Positions 24,401-35,140 of a stretch of 64,000 bases of DNA are shown one piece after another (the stretch's first letter is position 1; the number at the start of each line of letters is the position of its first letter). The translations under genes were made by a program, and so were the position numbers. This DNA comes from Athripsodes cinereus (taxonomy: Eukaryota > Arthropoda > Insecta > Trichoptera > Leptoceridae). The stretch spans positions 2,103,572 through 2,167,571 of the forward strand of contig OX388325.1 in assembly GCA_947579605.1 (NCBI GenBank), written 5' to 3'. The notes beneath the pieces were generated by a model. That model was not told the origin of the DNA. It ran no database searches and saw only the letters and a list, made by a program, of their open reading frames with translations.

Positions 24401-25403
24401 GACACTGTCCATTGTTTTGACATCTGGTTGGTTTGTGGCTAAAATAAACAATTTGAGAAACTGCTTTAGACACTCCTCAGATATGCGGGGTACTTTGTTG
24501 TCTTCAGGACTTTGTGTTATAACACCCTCCACATATAATATCTTTCCTTGTATTAAATTTTGTATATCGACTAATGTTTTCTCTTGTGTTTTTAGCACTA
24601 AAAGGACTTTATCTCTAAACTGTTTTTGTATTGAGTTTTTTTCACTAAACAGTTCCTTACCATTGACAAAATCATCCTTTATTCCTAAAATACGGCATCC
24701 ATTAGGATAATCACATTTTTCACTCAAAGTGAAGACAGTAGCATATAAATGTGTCTCAATTTTTTTTAAATCCACATTTTCAGATAATTTGATGTTGAAA
24801 CTTTTATTGACACTGTGAATGAAATTCTTTGCGAGATATTCAATGTGATACTTGACAACATTATCAGATAATATTTTATAATCTTCATATTTGAGTCTAT
24901 AGTAGGAGTCTAAACAAGATATTCCCTTTAAGATAGAAGGTATTTCAGTGGAGGGGAGATTCACGTTATGTTTCTTGAATGACTCGTTGATATGACAGTT
25001 AGTAAACAGTATCAAGGCTCCTACTTTACTATAAGTGTGTTGAATGTTTATCATATATGAATGAAAGTATTTAACCAAATTAAAATCTTTGTCTCCGAAA
25101 GCTTTCAGCATATTTGTAGTAATTTTTTTTTCATTTGCCAGCTTATGCTTAAGTTGTATGAGCGTTTCATATTTAATACCATCAATATCTTGCGAAACTA
25201 GAACATCGTCAAACTTGCCTGCTTCCGTTTGTTTGACTTCTGCCTTCAATTGGAAGTCTTGTATATCATTGTCAGTAGCTCCTTGCACCAAGAGAGCCAC
25301 CAGTATCTTGATTGGGTATAGTGCCCCTGCAGTACTGCCTGCATCTCCTTTGGAATATCCCTGGAGTGATGATGCACTCTGATTTATTGAATTGGATGAG
25401 TTC
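15224..25403 (-). CDS. Giant NACHT-ankyrin protein, main exon (residues 27-3419)
   Basis: One uninterrupted exon encodes residues 27-3419. The acceptor TATTTCAG precedes 25403, and the TGA stop ends at 15224. Residues 42-140 follow a helix, three strands, helix, strand order with FDD (91-93) and QLKH (110-113), as in PD-(D/E)XK nucleases of the DUF4297/Cap4 kind. Residues ~457-560 hold a degenerate P-loop-like stretch (VQGDPNIIIKKL). The NACHT has Walker A DDPGMGKST (K879), Walker B FILDGLDE (D960, D963, E964) and VYLATR. A helical module ending in FPHRTFYEHYTARFI follows. Ankyrin repeats run from ~1240 to the end, with an acidic break near 1829. No signal peptide or membrane span is seen, so it is probably cytosolic. 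The layout suggests an NLR-like sensor; function is inferred. A GTG at 25300 begins the commonly computed frame but is not a start. Confidence 0.9.
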
Positions 25404-25684
25404 CTGAAATACGATATAATATTTTTTTTTATAAAAGTATTAGTAAAATTATTTAGTAGAAATGCAATTAATTATTTACATAATTGTAGCGGTAGCTCAA
25501 AATTATCAAAACAATTTCTGTAGAAAATAGAAGACAGAATGTAAAGACATTTCACTGAACACCACTTTTTTGATTGAATTTAATGTTTCAGTGTTGACAT
25601 TGTGAAACAACATTTAAATATAAAAAAATAACATTTATTCTGTTTCACATTTATGTATACCAAAGTATACCACAATTACGCCTA

Positions 25685-25716
25685 GCGCTTTCACCAATAC
25701 ATTGGCATCATCAGGG
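25685..25716 (-). ncRNA. Hammerhead-like core of Penelope type
   Basis: On the minus strand: CCTGATGATG, the stem CCAA/TTGG with loop TGTA, then TGAAAGCGC. The CTGATGA and GAAA blocks match the hammerhead core with one extra U before stem II. It is probably the remnant of a Penelope-like terminal repeat; no ORF is attached. Confidence 0.4.
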
Positions 25717-26283
25717 CGGAGTATAAACTAAATTTAGAAAAGAAAACAACGTCTATATATATCTACTTGAGATATTAGGGACTGTTTTTTATATTAAATC
25801 ACTGCTCCTGCGTACGAGTAGACACCCCAAAAATAGTTGGGAATATTCAAATATCCCAAATCAATAAGCTTAAATAAAAGGCAACAACCATAATTCCAGA
25901 GAATGATCTTCGATCAGAACTACCAATCTGTACAGGAGCTGCCAACGGGGTTTATAATAACATGCGCAGAATTTAGAGGATGTCCAGACTCAGTGTCAGG
26001 ACGAAATGCTGCCTGTTCAATGCCTGTATTAACACGATCTTTCTATATGACACCGTGAGTCTTATTAGCTGATAGCCAAGGCTCAGTGCCACAGGAAGAT
26101 ATTGGATTGTATGTTAGGTGAAAGGAGCATATCAAAAATTATAATGTGCACTATAGGACTTGTAGGAAACAAGCATCTGTAGTAAAGTCTATAAGACAAG
26201 AGAGATAATGGTCCTCGCTGGGTCATGTTTTGGGAATGTGCAATGATAATTTGGGGAAAAAACCACTGTTCATAATATGCCAA

Positions 26284-26840
26284 TTAAGGCTTATGATTGC
26301 CTGTAAAACTCTTGTTTGCAACACACTATTCACATGACAACTACATCAGAACTTAAGGCTTATGATTGCCTGTAAAACTCTTGTTTGCAATACACTACTC
26401 ACATGGCAACTACATCAGAACTTAAGGCTTATGATTGCCTGTAAAACTCTTGTTTGCAACACACTATTCACATGGCAACTACATCAGAACTTAAGGCTTA
26501 TGATTGCCTGTAAAACTCTTGTTTGCAACACACTATTCACATGACAACTACATCAGAACTTAAGGCTTATGATTGCCTGTAAAACTCTTGTTTGCAACAC
26601 ACTATTCACATGGCAACTACATCAGAACTTAAGGCTTATGATTGCCTGTAAAACTCTTGTTTGCAACACACTATTCACATGACAACTACATCAGAACTTA
26701 AGGCTTATGATTGCCTGTAAAACTCTTGTTTGCAACACACTATTCACATGACAACTACATCAGAACTTAAGGCTTATGATTGCCTGTAAAACTCTTGTTT
26801 GCAACACACTATTCACATGACAACTACATCAGAACTTAAG
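26284..26840. repeat. 69-bp tandem repeat, 8 copies
   Basis: Direct copies start TTAAGGCTTATGATTGCCTG every 69 bp, with a few point differences (for example ATGACAACT versus ATGGCAACT). Because 69 is a multiple of three, frames stay open across it by chance. Confidence 0.95.
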
Positions 26841-27479
26841 GGATGCGGGAAATTACAGAGATTGATTGATTGATTGCATCACTGAAAGAGTATCGCGATA
26901 AAGAGAGGTGGTAACATAGAGATATTCAGGATGTGAGCAGTGCCACATAGGTGAATACAGTAAATGTGAATTATAATGTATACTATATAAAATATAATGC
27001 ATAAGACAATCTATATACCATAATACAATATAAAACACTACAATTAAATATTTATTTATTTATTTTATTTACTAAACATATTTTCACAAGTACATTTTTT
27101 TTCATTTACACAAGTATACATAAAAATAAAAACACTATTTATAGATAAGCCACACTAGCCTCATAGCTGTGTTGAGGCTGCATAAAAACATACAAAAAAC
27201 AAATACAATTAGAAAAACTCTAAAAAAAACTATCAATAATCTCCGAAAAGAACTATCAATAATCATACAAATTTAAGATATAAAATATATCACAAGACGA
27301 AAGCATGCATTTAACAAAAAACTATGAAAAAATATAATACAGATCATGAACCATTAATAAATACAATACTTAACAATATAAATAATGTCATCAATTTATT
27401 TGATCAAATACCCGTCCCAGAATTGAGTGTGGTTCGTGCTCTAAGACAGGTTCTGATCCATCTTTTATTTATTTATATT

Positions 27480-27801
27480 ATGGGGTGTGGTTTGTACCGC
27501 GACCTATAAGGTCTATTGTACTCCCCCTACTTAGCTTTCCTGGTGTTGCCAGTCAAATCGAACCCTCAAGTCTCAGACATTTTATGAAGTTCAGGATCTT
27601 GAGGGGGTTCCAGGTGTAGAGAGACTCCACTTCTACCCAGTGTCTGCCCAGGGCTTTGATTCTTGCGAATCCTACGGCATTACAGTTCACCAAGAGATGT
27701 CGAGGAGTCTCGGCATCTTCTTCACAAAATCTACAGGTGCCGTCTTGTACAATTCCCAGTTTGACGTAAGTGTTCCTTAAGTCTGCAGTGATCCGATCCA
27801 T
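27480..27801 (-). pseudogene. Non-LTR retrotransposon 3' end with CCHC motif
   Basis: The minus-strand peptide starts ITADLRNTYVKLGIVQDG and contains CRFCEEDAETPRHLLVNC, the C-x2-C-x8-H-x4-C motif found after the RT or RNase H region of R1/I/Jockey-type ORF2 proteins. It ends in a stop at 27553. The 3' UTR reaches an ATAAATAAA tail near 27470. It is strongly 5'-truncated. Confidence 0.7.
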
Positions 27802-28119
27802 CTTAGTTTATTTATTTTTTTCAAAAACAAACAATGAAATTACTTAAACCATCAAACTATCGTTCACTAAGAATTTTTTGACATTAAATTGAATTAAAAC
27901 ATCAGAAGATCATTAATTTAGCCTCAAAAAAATAAAATAAACAATAATGACATAATTATAGTAAACACGTTATTGTCAAAAATAAAATAAACAATGACAT
28001 AATTATAGTAAACACGTTATTGTCAAAAATAAATTTTACAAAAGGCGTACATATTGCCTTGGGGCAATGTCTTCCAGTAAACCTATTACAAAGTTTGAGT
28101 ATAAAGTGTTGATGTACTG

Positions 28120-29215
28120 GTTTTTGATTTTATGTAACTTTTCTTTATGTAACGGAATTTGATAACTATTATTTGCATAAAATCATGTGGTAGAATAATT
28201 TTTATCTAGTGATAGCACCAAAGAAAACTGTCATGCATTGGTCCATGCATCAGCTGCTATTTTGTTAGAGTAATCTAATTGTTTGTCAGTGCGGTAGGGC
28301 ATCGTCACGTCGTTATGGAGATTGTTTTTGAAGATATCATCGTAAGTAAGACACATTCTTATCAAAATTATATTGCAAACTATAGTTAAAGATTAAAGTA
28401 ATCTATGATGGTGATTTTAGCTAGAAATACATGTGTTTTCATTGATTAAAGACCAAAATATTGAGTTTATGTAACGGCTATGTAACGCTTATGTAACACG
28501 TTACACAAAAATTTCTGTAACGTTACATAAAATCATCACTTAAGTTCAGTTTACATCAAACACTCTCATTAACATATAGCTATGCGAATACAGATATAAC
28601 GGGACAACAAAAAGTTGTAGAAAATAGCTGTGTCGTCGTAAAATTTATTTCAGAAAAGAGAGCTATGCACTATATTGGGCAGGTTACAGAAATTAGTGAG
28701 CATAATAGTTACAAGGTAATTTTTTACGCAATAAAGGCAAAGGAAGATTTTCTTGGCGTAATACTGACGATTCTTCAATAGTATAATATGATCGCAATAT
28801 TGAAAAAAAATTACCAGGCCCATTATCTAAAAGAAGATGGATCAAGGTGTTCGTCATATCAAAATTGAATAAAATAAAATAAAATAAATTTATTGTAACA
28901 ACCTAATAATCTCTCTAGCCGTGATCAGTCTAAATATGACAATATTTACATAATAATAATAATAAACATTATTGTACAAAATATAAGGATACAAATGATA
29001 AGGTTACATGGTATAAACGAATAATCAAAAGCTTACTATGTACCTATCCGTAACTAAAATAATAACATAAAAAATAATAAACATGCATTACTGATTTTAA
29101 TCACGCATTGTTCTATTTTTCTCCCTGTAAATTTAACTTATGAGAACTTAGCTTTACAATTTTATGTAACTTTTTTGTGTAACGCTTCATCGTTACATAT
29201 ATTCTATGTAACACT
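28120..29215. other. Region with clustered TATGTAAC motifs
   Basis: Non-coding. TATGTAAC or its close forms recur near 28134, 28147, 28473-28530, 29162 and 29210, some in inverted orientation (GTAACGTTAC at about 28518). A polyA/AAATA-rich stretch near 28867-28890 looks like a non-LTR tail. No ORF of note. Confidence 0.4.
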
Positions 29216-29414
29216 TGGTCACTTTGTGGCAAAATTCACGGCCTGGCCCATTTATACGGCAAAATATAAAAAAATATATATATATCCATAGGTAGTTTAA
29301 TTTTTTTTTTATTAAATAAAATTCAAAACACTAATTTACATTATATAACTTTTATATTTTTCAAAGAATTAATTAGGAATGACAGTTTTATTGAGGCTCA
29401 TTCAAATATTTTTA

Positions 29415-29460
29415 TTTATTTATTATTTACGGCTACTTAGCCTTTTACATAGGTACTGTG
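29415..29460 (-). mobile_element. Very short CR1-like 3' tail
   Basis: TTTATTTATTTATT followed by ACGGCTACTTAGCCTTTTAC matches the extreme 3' end of the CR1-like copies at 35145 and 41063. It is a heavily truncated insertion that forms the left border of the gypsy remnant. Confidence 0.6.
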
Positions 29461-30538
29461 ATCATTCAAATTATTTGATTGACTCCGGGGCAGAAGTGTC
29501 AGTTATACCAGCCCATAAGAAATTTATAAATACTAAAAGCTAAGACCCAACAACATGTTTATATGCTGCCAATGGCTCACCGATTCATACATTCGGTACC
29601 AAAACAATAAATGTCTCATTAAATTTAAGAAGGAATTTCCCTTGGACATTCATTATAGCCGAAGTCGAGAAACCAATCTTAGGCGTCGACTTCTTAAAGC
29701 GATACGCTCTAGTCGTAGATATACATAATAGACAATTGATAGATACCGTTACTGGCTTGAGTACCACAGGCAGAACTCATAAAACAGGGTCAATGAATAT
29801 TAGCACAATTAATTCAGATAACAAGTATTTGGCTTTATTGGAACAGTATAAAGATGTTACACAACCTATGAAAAGTAACGACCCAATTAAACACAATGTT
29901 ACCCATCATATTGTTACCTACGGCCCACCTATTAGCACAATTAATTCAGATAACAAGTATTTGGCTTTATTGGAACAGTATAAAGATGTTACACAGCCTA
30001 TGAAAAGTAACGACCCAATTAAACACAATGTTACCCATCATATTGTTACCTACGGCCCACCTATTAGCACAATTAATTCAGATAACAAGTATTTGGCTTT
30101 ATTGGAACAGTATAAAGATGTTACACAACCTATGAAAAGTAACGACCCAATTAAACACAATGTTACCCATCATATTGTTACCTACGGCCCACCTATTAGC
30201 ACAATTAATTCAGATAACAAGTATTTGGCTTTATTGGAACAGTATAAAGATGTTACACAACCTATGAAAAGTAACGACCCAATTAAACACAATGTTACCC
30301 ATCATATTGTTACCTACGGCCCACCTATTAAGAGCAAACCTAGGAGATTAAGTCCAGAACAGTATGAGGCAGCGCGAAAAGAATTTCAACTTATGTGTGA
30401 GCAGGGCATTTGCAGGCCATCAAAAAGTCATTGGGCTTCCCTTCTTTATATGGTACGGAAAGCCGATGGCTCATGGCGTCCCTGTGGAGACTATAGACGT
30501 CTCAATGCAGTTACTAAACAAGATGCATACCCTATACC
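29461..30538 (+). pseudogene. Ty3/gypsy protease and RT N-terminus
   Basis: The frame starts with a retropepsin active site (LIDSGAEVSVI, Asp codon at 29481), is stopped by a TAA at 29541, and resumes through KPILGVDFLKRYA. A linker of four identical 44-residue repeats follows. Then comes the start of the reverse transcriptase (EFQLMCEQGICRPSKSHWAS, GSWRPCGDYRRLNAVT). At YPIP the frame is cut by a hAT insertion and continues at 32085. No gag or 5' LTR is present. It is a dead copy. Confidence 0.85.
29799..30326 (+). repeat. 132-bp coding repeat, 4 copies, in gypsy linker
   Basis: Four direct 132-bp (44-codon) units start at 29799, 29931, 30063 and 30195. They encode ISTINSDNKYLALLEQ and the following residues and are virtually identical. 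They lie between protease and RT, a position that single-copy relatives cover once. Confidence 0.95.
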
Positions 30539-32092
30539 CAGTGGCGTGCCTTCCATACATGCAAAAAAGCAACGCATGCCTAGGGAATAAATCTATAATT
30601 TACGAGAGAAAGTATCTAAAAAAACGACAAAGTTTAAATTGGTTTGAATCTTCCGCTAAACGTTAGCTAATCTATTGCAAACTTCAGGTCAATGGCTAAC
30701 ATAGTGACCTCTAAATGTACCTATAAACGGTAAACCTTGATTCAAATCTCGCGCTACACGTTAGCTAACCTTTTGCAAACTTCACTTCAATGGTTACAAT
30801 ACGGATAAATTCGTATGACTCCAGACAATAGTCCTGTCCTATTTCCACCTCTTTGCATCATATGTAGCTTTTATGTTATCTGTCACACGTAGGGAAAGTA
30901 CGTTAAAAGTATTTGTGTTGTGCACAAATATTATCAACGTACTTAATACAAGCGCTTAATACTAGTGTATATGCAAGTGTAGTGGTACAATACATGTGCA
31001 CGCCAGATTCAATGCATCTAGGGAAGGTTTGTATGTGTTAGTGCAAAAGACAATAATATTATGTGTATTATTGGCTTCGGTCGAGTCATTTTTAATAATT
31101 ATCTTTAATGAATTGAAGTTGTGTTTTGCGTAAATTAATCCAATACCGGTTAAATGAAGTGTGTTTATTGAGATACCACTTCATGTTAATGCGATATGAT
31201 ATAAGAGTTCAATTTCATTCAATTTCGATTCGATTTCCCCGAAACTTAAGTTCGTCTTTAAGTTTAATATTATTTTTCAATAAACATTATGACTCAATAT
31301 TTACTATAGGTTTGTTCGGTATATAATTTTATGATTATAATTATGATAACATTCCGCTTTATTTCATATAAATAATGTAACAGTCTCTAGATATTAATTA
31401 TTCTTTAATCCACATACCTTCTAAATTTTGATGTGTTTTCGCATATTCGTAATTATAAGTTCAAAATGACACACTTGAGTGGGTGTAAATGTGTGTTATG
31501 TAAATTTAAAGAATATCTTTGTTTTGCACTGTAAAAAAATATCATTCCCTGTTTTGTTTTTTTTTTTTTTTTAATTTACTCGTTTCAAGATAGGTAAGGT
31601 ATTAAGTACAATACTTAGCTCGATGTCGGGTTCCTTGCCTTAAGAAAAGAATTAAATTATATTTAGAAAATGTTGAATATCGATTATATTTAATAAATAT
31701 ATTTCATATTTGAGTTTTTGTTTCTTCACTAAGACTGGGGACTATCGCCCTTTATCGCTTTATTTTGGGAGTTCCGAGTTGGTATAGGGTAGCCTCCCCA
31801 CTTAGAGTGTTTCCACATATTTCTTTTGTTCAAATGTTGTCATTAAAATGGTTTATTGTAAAAGAGGTCATCCAGACTATCTGGATTATTGTGGACAGAA
31901 AAATAGTTAAGTTTTTGGCCAACAATAATTGTTTTCTAATATATTATAAAAAATTCTACCTACACAAACCGCGTGATATTTATCTTTTTCAAATGTTGGT
32001 ATACGTTGGTAAAACGGTATATTGTAAAAGAGGCTACTATACACAAACAGCATGCCCAATACAAAAAGTCTAGTCCCGCCACTGCCTATACC
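30531..32092. mobile_element. 1.55-kb non-autonomous hAT in gypsy RT
   Basis: The element spans 30539-32084. The left end is CAGTGGCGTGCC; the right end on the minus strand is CAGTGGCGGGACT. Perfect 8-bp target duplications CCTATACC lie at 30531-30538 and 32085-32092. Removing element plus one duplication restores the gypsy frame (PIP followed by QLSDFSHHL). The interior is AT-rich, with no transposase found. Confidence 0.9.
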
Positions 32093-32857
32093 ACAATTAT
32101 CGGATTTCAGTCATCATTTAGCCAACTCAAGGGTCTTCTCCACAATAGATTTAGTTCGCGCATATAACCAGATACCCGTAGAGCCTGGCGACGTTGAAAA
32201 AACGGCGATCATTTGCCCTGTTGGCCTCTTTGAATTCACAAAGCTCAGCTTTGGCTTATGTGGAGCGGCTCAGAGCTTTCAAAGGATCATTAATGAGATC
32301 CTCGGAGACCTCCCGTTCACCTTTGCTTACATAAACGACATATTAGTGGCGTCTAGAGACGTTGAGGAACATAGAAATCATCTTATAATACTTTTTGAAA
32401 AATTACAGGAGTATGGCCTGAAACTCAACATGAAGAAGTGTGTCTTCGGTAAACCAGAAGTCAAATTCCTGGGTTACATGGTGAACAAGGATGGAATCAG
32501 ACCAGTACCGGAGAAGGTAGAAACCATAAGAGATTTTCCACTCCCTAGGACAATCAAAGAATTACGACGTTACCTAGGTATGTTAAATTTTTACAGAAAA
32601 TTTTTACCAAAAGCAGCTGAAATTCTAAAACCACTATTTGAAATTACCGCATGTCCAAAGAAAGATGACAAAAAGCTCATTCAATGGACAGAAGCTTCCA
32701 CAGCGGCATTCGAGGCAAGCAAGGAACAATTAGCTAAAACTACCTGACTTACTCATCACCATAAGAATGGAAAGCTTATCCTCAGAGTAGACGCAAGCGA
32801 TTTTGCCATAGGTGGAGTTTTACAGCAAGTAGTCGAAGAAAATTCACCAGATAAGTT
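32085..32857 (+). pseudogene. Ty3/gypsy RT core
   Basis: Continuation of the RT: FSTIDLVRAYNQIPV, KLSFGLCGAAQSFQR, then the catalytic box reads YINDILVAS where the family has Y-x-D-D. One catalytic Asp is therefore Asn. The RT thumb and connection follow (FLGYMVNKDGI, LRRYLGMLNFYRKFLP). A TGA at 32745 interrupts the frame, followed by the start of RNase H (LRVDASDFAIGGVLQQ). A SINE breaks it at 32858. Confidence 0.85.
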
Positions 32858-33032
32858 TTTTTTTTTTTTTAAAGATATATCTGGGTTTTGTTATAAAACC
32901 CAAATACAACTTTGTACACCTTCCACAATAAGCTAAAAGTTTGTGTCGTGAAAGGGGAGTTTGCCGGCACCTGGAATCGAACCGCGGACCCCTTGTTCAA
33001 GAGGCCAAGACTCTACCTCCAGGCTACCGACG
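32858..33032 (-). mobile_element. SINE-B, tRNA-derived, inserted in gypsy
   Basis: In minus orientation the head has a box A-like TAGCCTGGAGG and a perfect box B GGTTCGATTCC. The tail ends in a poly-A run (T run at 32856). AAGTT at 32853-32857 and 33033-33037 is the target duplication. A second copy is at 42785-42937. Confidence 0.85.
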
Positions 33033-33037
33033 AAGTT

Positions 33038-34681
33038 ACCCCTAGCCTTTTTCTCAAGGAAACTATCAAAAGCTCAATGTAACTATAGTACATACGATAG
33101 AGAACTAACTGCTATTCATGACAGTTTAAAATATTTCAGGGAGTATATAGAAGGAAGACCCTTAACTATCTACACTGACCATAAACCAATCACATTCGCC
33201 TTCACCAAGAAATCAGACACTGCTTCTCCTAGACAAAGACGTCAACTGGACTACATATCCCAATTTTCCACAAATATTTTGCATACGAAAGGCGAAGACA
33301 ATGTCGTAGCAGATACACTATCAAGAATCGAGGTAATATACGATAGAGTGAATATAGATTTTAAAGATATTGCAGAAACACAGAAAACGGATAAGGAACT
33401 TCATTTATTCAAAAAGAATTCGGGATTAAAACTTTTACAAGCGCCTCATGGCGATAAAGGTGTGTTAATATGGTGCGACCATTCCACAGGTGTTTGGCGT
33501 CCATACATACCTAGTGTATGGGGAGAGAAAGTTATACAATCTATTCACGAAATTAGTCACCCAGGAAGTAAAGCTACCTACAGAATGTTGAAGCACGCAA
33601 TGTGTGCCCAGGGATGGAGAAGGATGTCAAGAAGTACGTTCAAAATTGTATATTGTGTCAAAAGACCAAGGTCTACAAGCATACTAAGTGCCCAGTACAA
33701 TCCATTCCTATTCCATCAGGCAGGTTTGAACATGTCCATTTGGATATAGTCGGGCCCATGGCAGAGAGTCAAGGATATATGTAGATACATACTAACGATG
33801 ATTGATCTTTTACCCGTTGGACAGAATATGCTCCAATGAGAGATATAACAGCTGAGACAGTCGTAAGAGCATTTACTAGACACTGGATAGCCAGGTTTGG
33901 TACACCAGTTCGAGTAACAACCGACAGAAGAAGACAATTTATCTCACAATTATTTAGCAAGTTTACAAAAAACATGGGTATGCAACATATCAAGACTTCT
34001 AGTTATCACCCGCAAGGTAACGGGTTAATAGAAAGACACCACAGGATAATGAAAGCAGCTCTCAAAGCAGTTGATGTTATTAACTGGAGTGATGCATTAC
34101 CATACGTTAGTCTAGGCTTAAGAGCAAGTTACAGGGAAGAGTTGAGGGCATCACCTGCAGAATTAGTTTATGGAACTACGCTGCAGTTGCCAGGAGGTTT
34201 CTTTCAGGAGAGCAAGTTAGAAGACACAGAAGAGTTATTACGCCAATTGCACATTGCTATGGAAAAGTTGAGACCCGTCCCCACAAAGATAAAAAAAGAC
34301 AACAGTATATTTATACATAAAGATTTAAATGAGTGCACACACGTTTTTGTAAGAACTGATAAACATAAAAAACCTTTGGATACTCCTTATGAAGGTCCTT
34401 TCAAGATCGTTAAAAGAGGCCCTCACGGTTTCACAATTTGTGTTAAAGGACATGAACAAGTAATACATTTGAGTAGATTGAAACCTGCATATTTGAGTTT
34501 TACAGATACACAGTCAGAACACACATCTAGAGGTCAGCAGAATAACACTACAGTATCAGGATCTGGTAACGTCAAGTCCTATGATGACAGTAAGCTGACA
34601 ACAGACACTGAGAAGGGTGGTGAACAGCCTGCCGGAATGACTACTAGATCAGGACGGAGAGTCACATTCAGGGAGAAATAA
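33038..34681 (+). pseudogene. Ty3/gypsy RNase H and integrase
   Basis: RNase H continues with PLAFFSRKLSKAQCNYS, IYTDHKPITFAF and NVVADTLSR. The integrase zinc finger (HEISHPGSKATYRMLKH, then CILCQ) is split by a frameshift near 33605. The catalytic core keeps HLDIVGP (first Asp), TDRRRQF (second Asp; the usual Gly is Arg) and NGLIERHHR (Glu). It has a stop and a shift between 33780 and 33836. The C-terminal domain ends with MTTRSGRRVTF and the TAA at 34679. It is clearly inactive. Confidence 0.85.
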
Positions 34682-34736
34682 TTTTTTATTTTTATTTATT
34701 TATTTATTCTTTTTGCACATCATCATTACATTACAG

Positions 34737-34884
34737 TGTTAACATAATGTTACCCGTGCAAGTAAGTTGAGTTGTCGCGTTACTGTATTGTAAATGTGGT
34801 TGTATGTTGAATAAATGGTTTAATTATAACAGTCGTGTTTGATTACTCCTATACCCTCACCAAACTCCGCAACTCAACTCAACA
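34737..34884 (+). repeat. Possible gypsy 3' LTR
   Basis: After the integrase stop, TGTTAACATAATG opens a stretch that ends in CTCAACA, a TG...CA segment with AATAAA near 34811. No matching 5' LTR exists in the window to confirm it, so length and ends are tentative. Confidence 0.4.
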
Positions 34885-35140
34885 ATTTAATATTCTTATA
34901 TTGATCAAGTTGAACATGCATATTGTGGAACAGGTCACCTATTCAGTATAGGTGACGAAGTATATTATCGGCGAGGTATATCTTGTCCAATCAAATACTG
35001 GAGTCAGATTTCACTATTAGATTATTCGATTCTCAATAAATTCACTAAGCATCATTAAAATACCTCACTCATAGTACAATATCATAAAAAAAACTTAGGT
35101 ACCAAACACAAAATTAACAAATCAATATTACAAACATACA
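34885..35140. other. Unassigned intron DNA
   Basis: AT-rich; nothing recognised. Confidence 0.4.

Noticed and set aside
25298..25300. GTG as start codon of the giant protein
   Set aside because: The frame is open for 34 more codons to a splice acceptor, and a phase-matched upstream exon has an ATG.
15258..25382. Plus-strand open frames opposite the giant gene (for example 15258-15743, 17385-17843, 21372-21719)
   Set aside because: They mirror the ankyrin or NACHT coding strand, have no domains of their own, and recur only because the repeats recur.
15224..25403. Ankyrin gene transferred from a bacterial endosymbiont
   Set aside because: It has an intron with consensus splice sites and the insect NACHT-ankyrin domain order; no bacterial neighbours.
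26362..26544. Repeat-protein ORF
   Set aside because: It is a 69-bp minisatellite read in frame; no start context or domain.
32961..33022. tRNA gene suggested by the box B at 32980-33000
   Set aside because: It is the head of a SINE with a poly-A tail and target duplications; no tRNA cloverleaf is kept.
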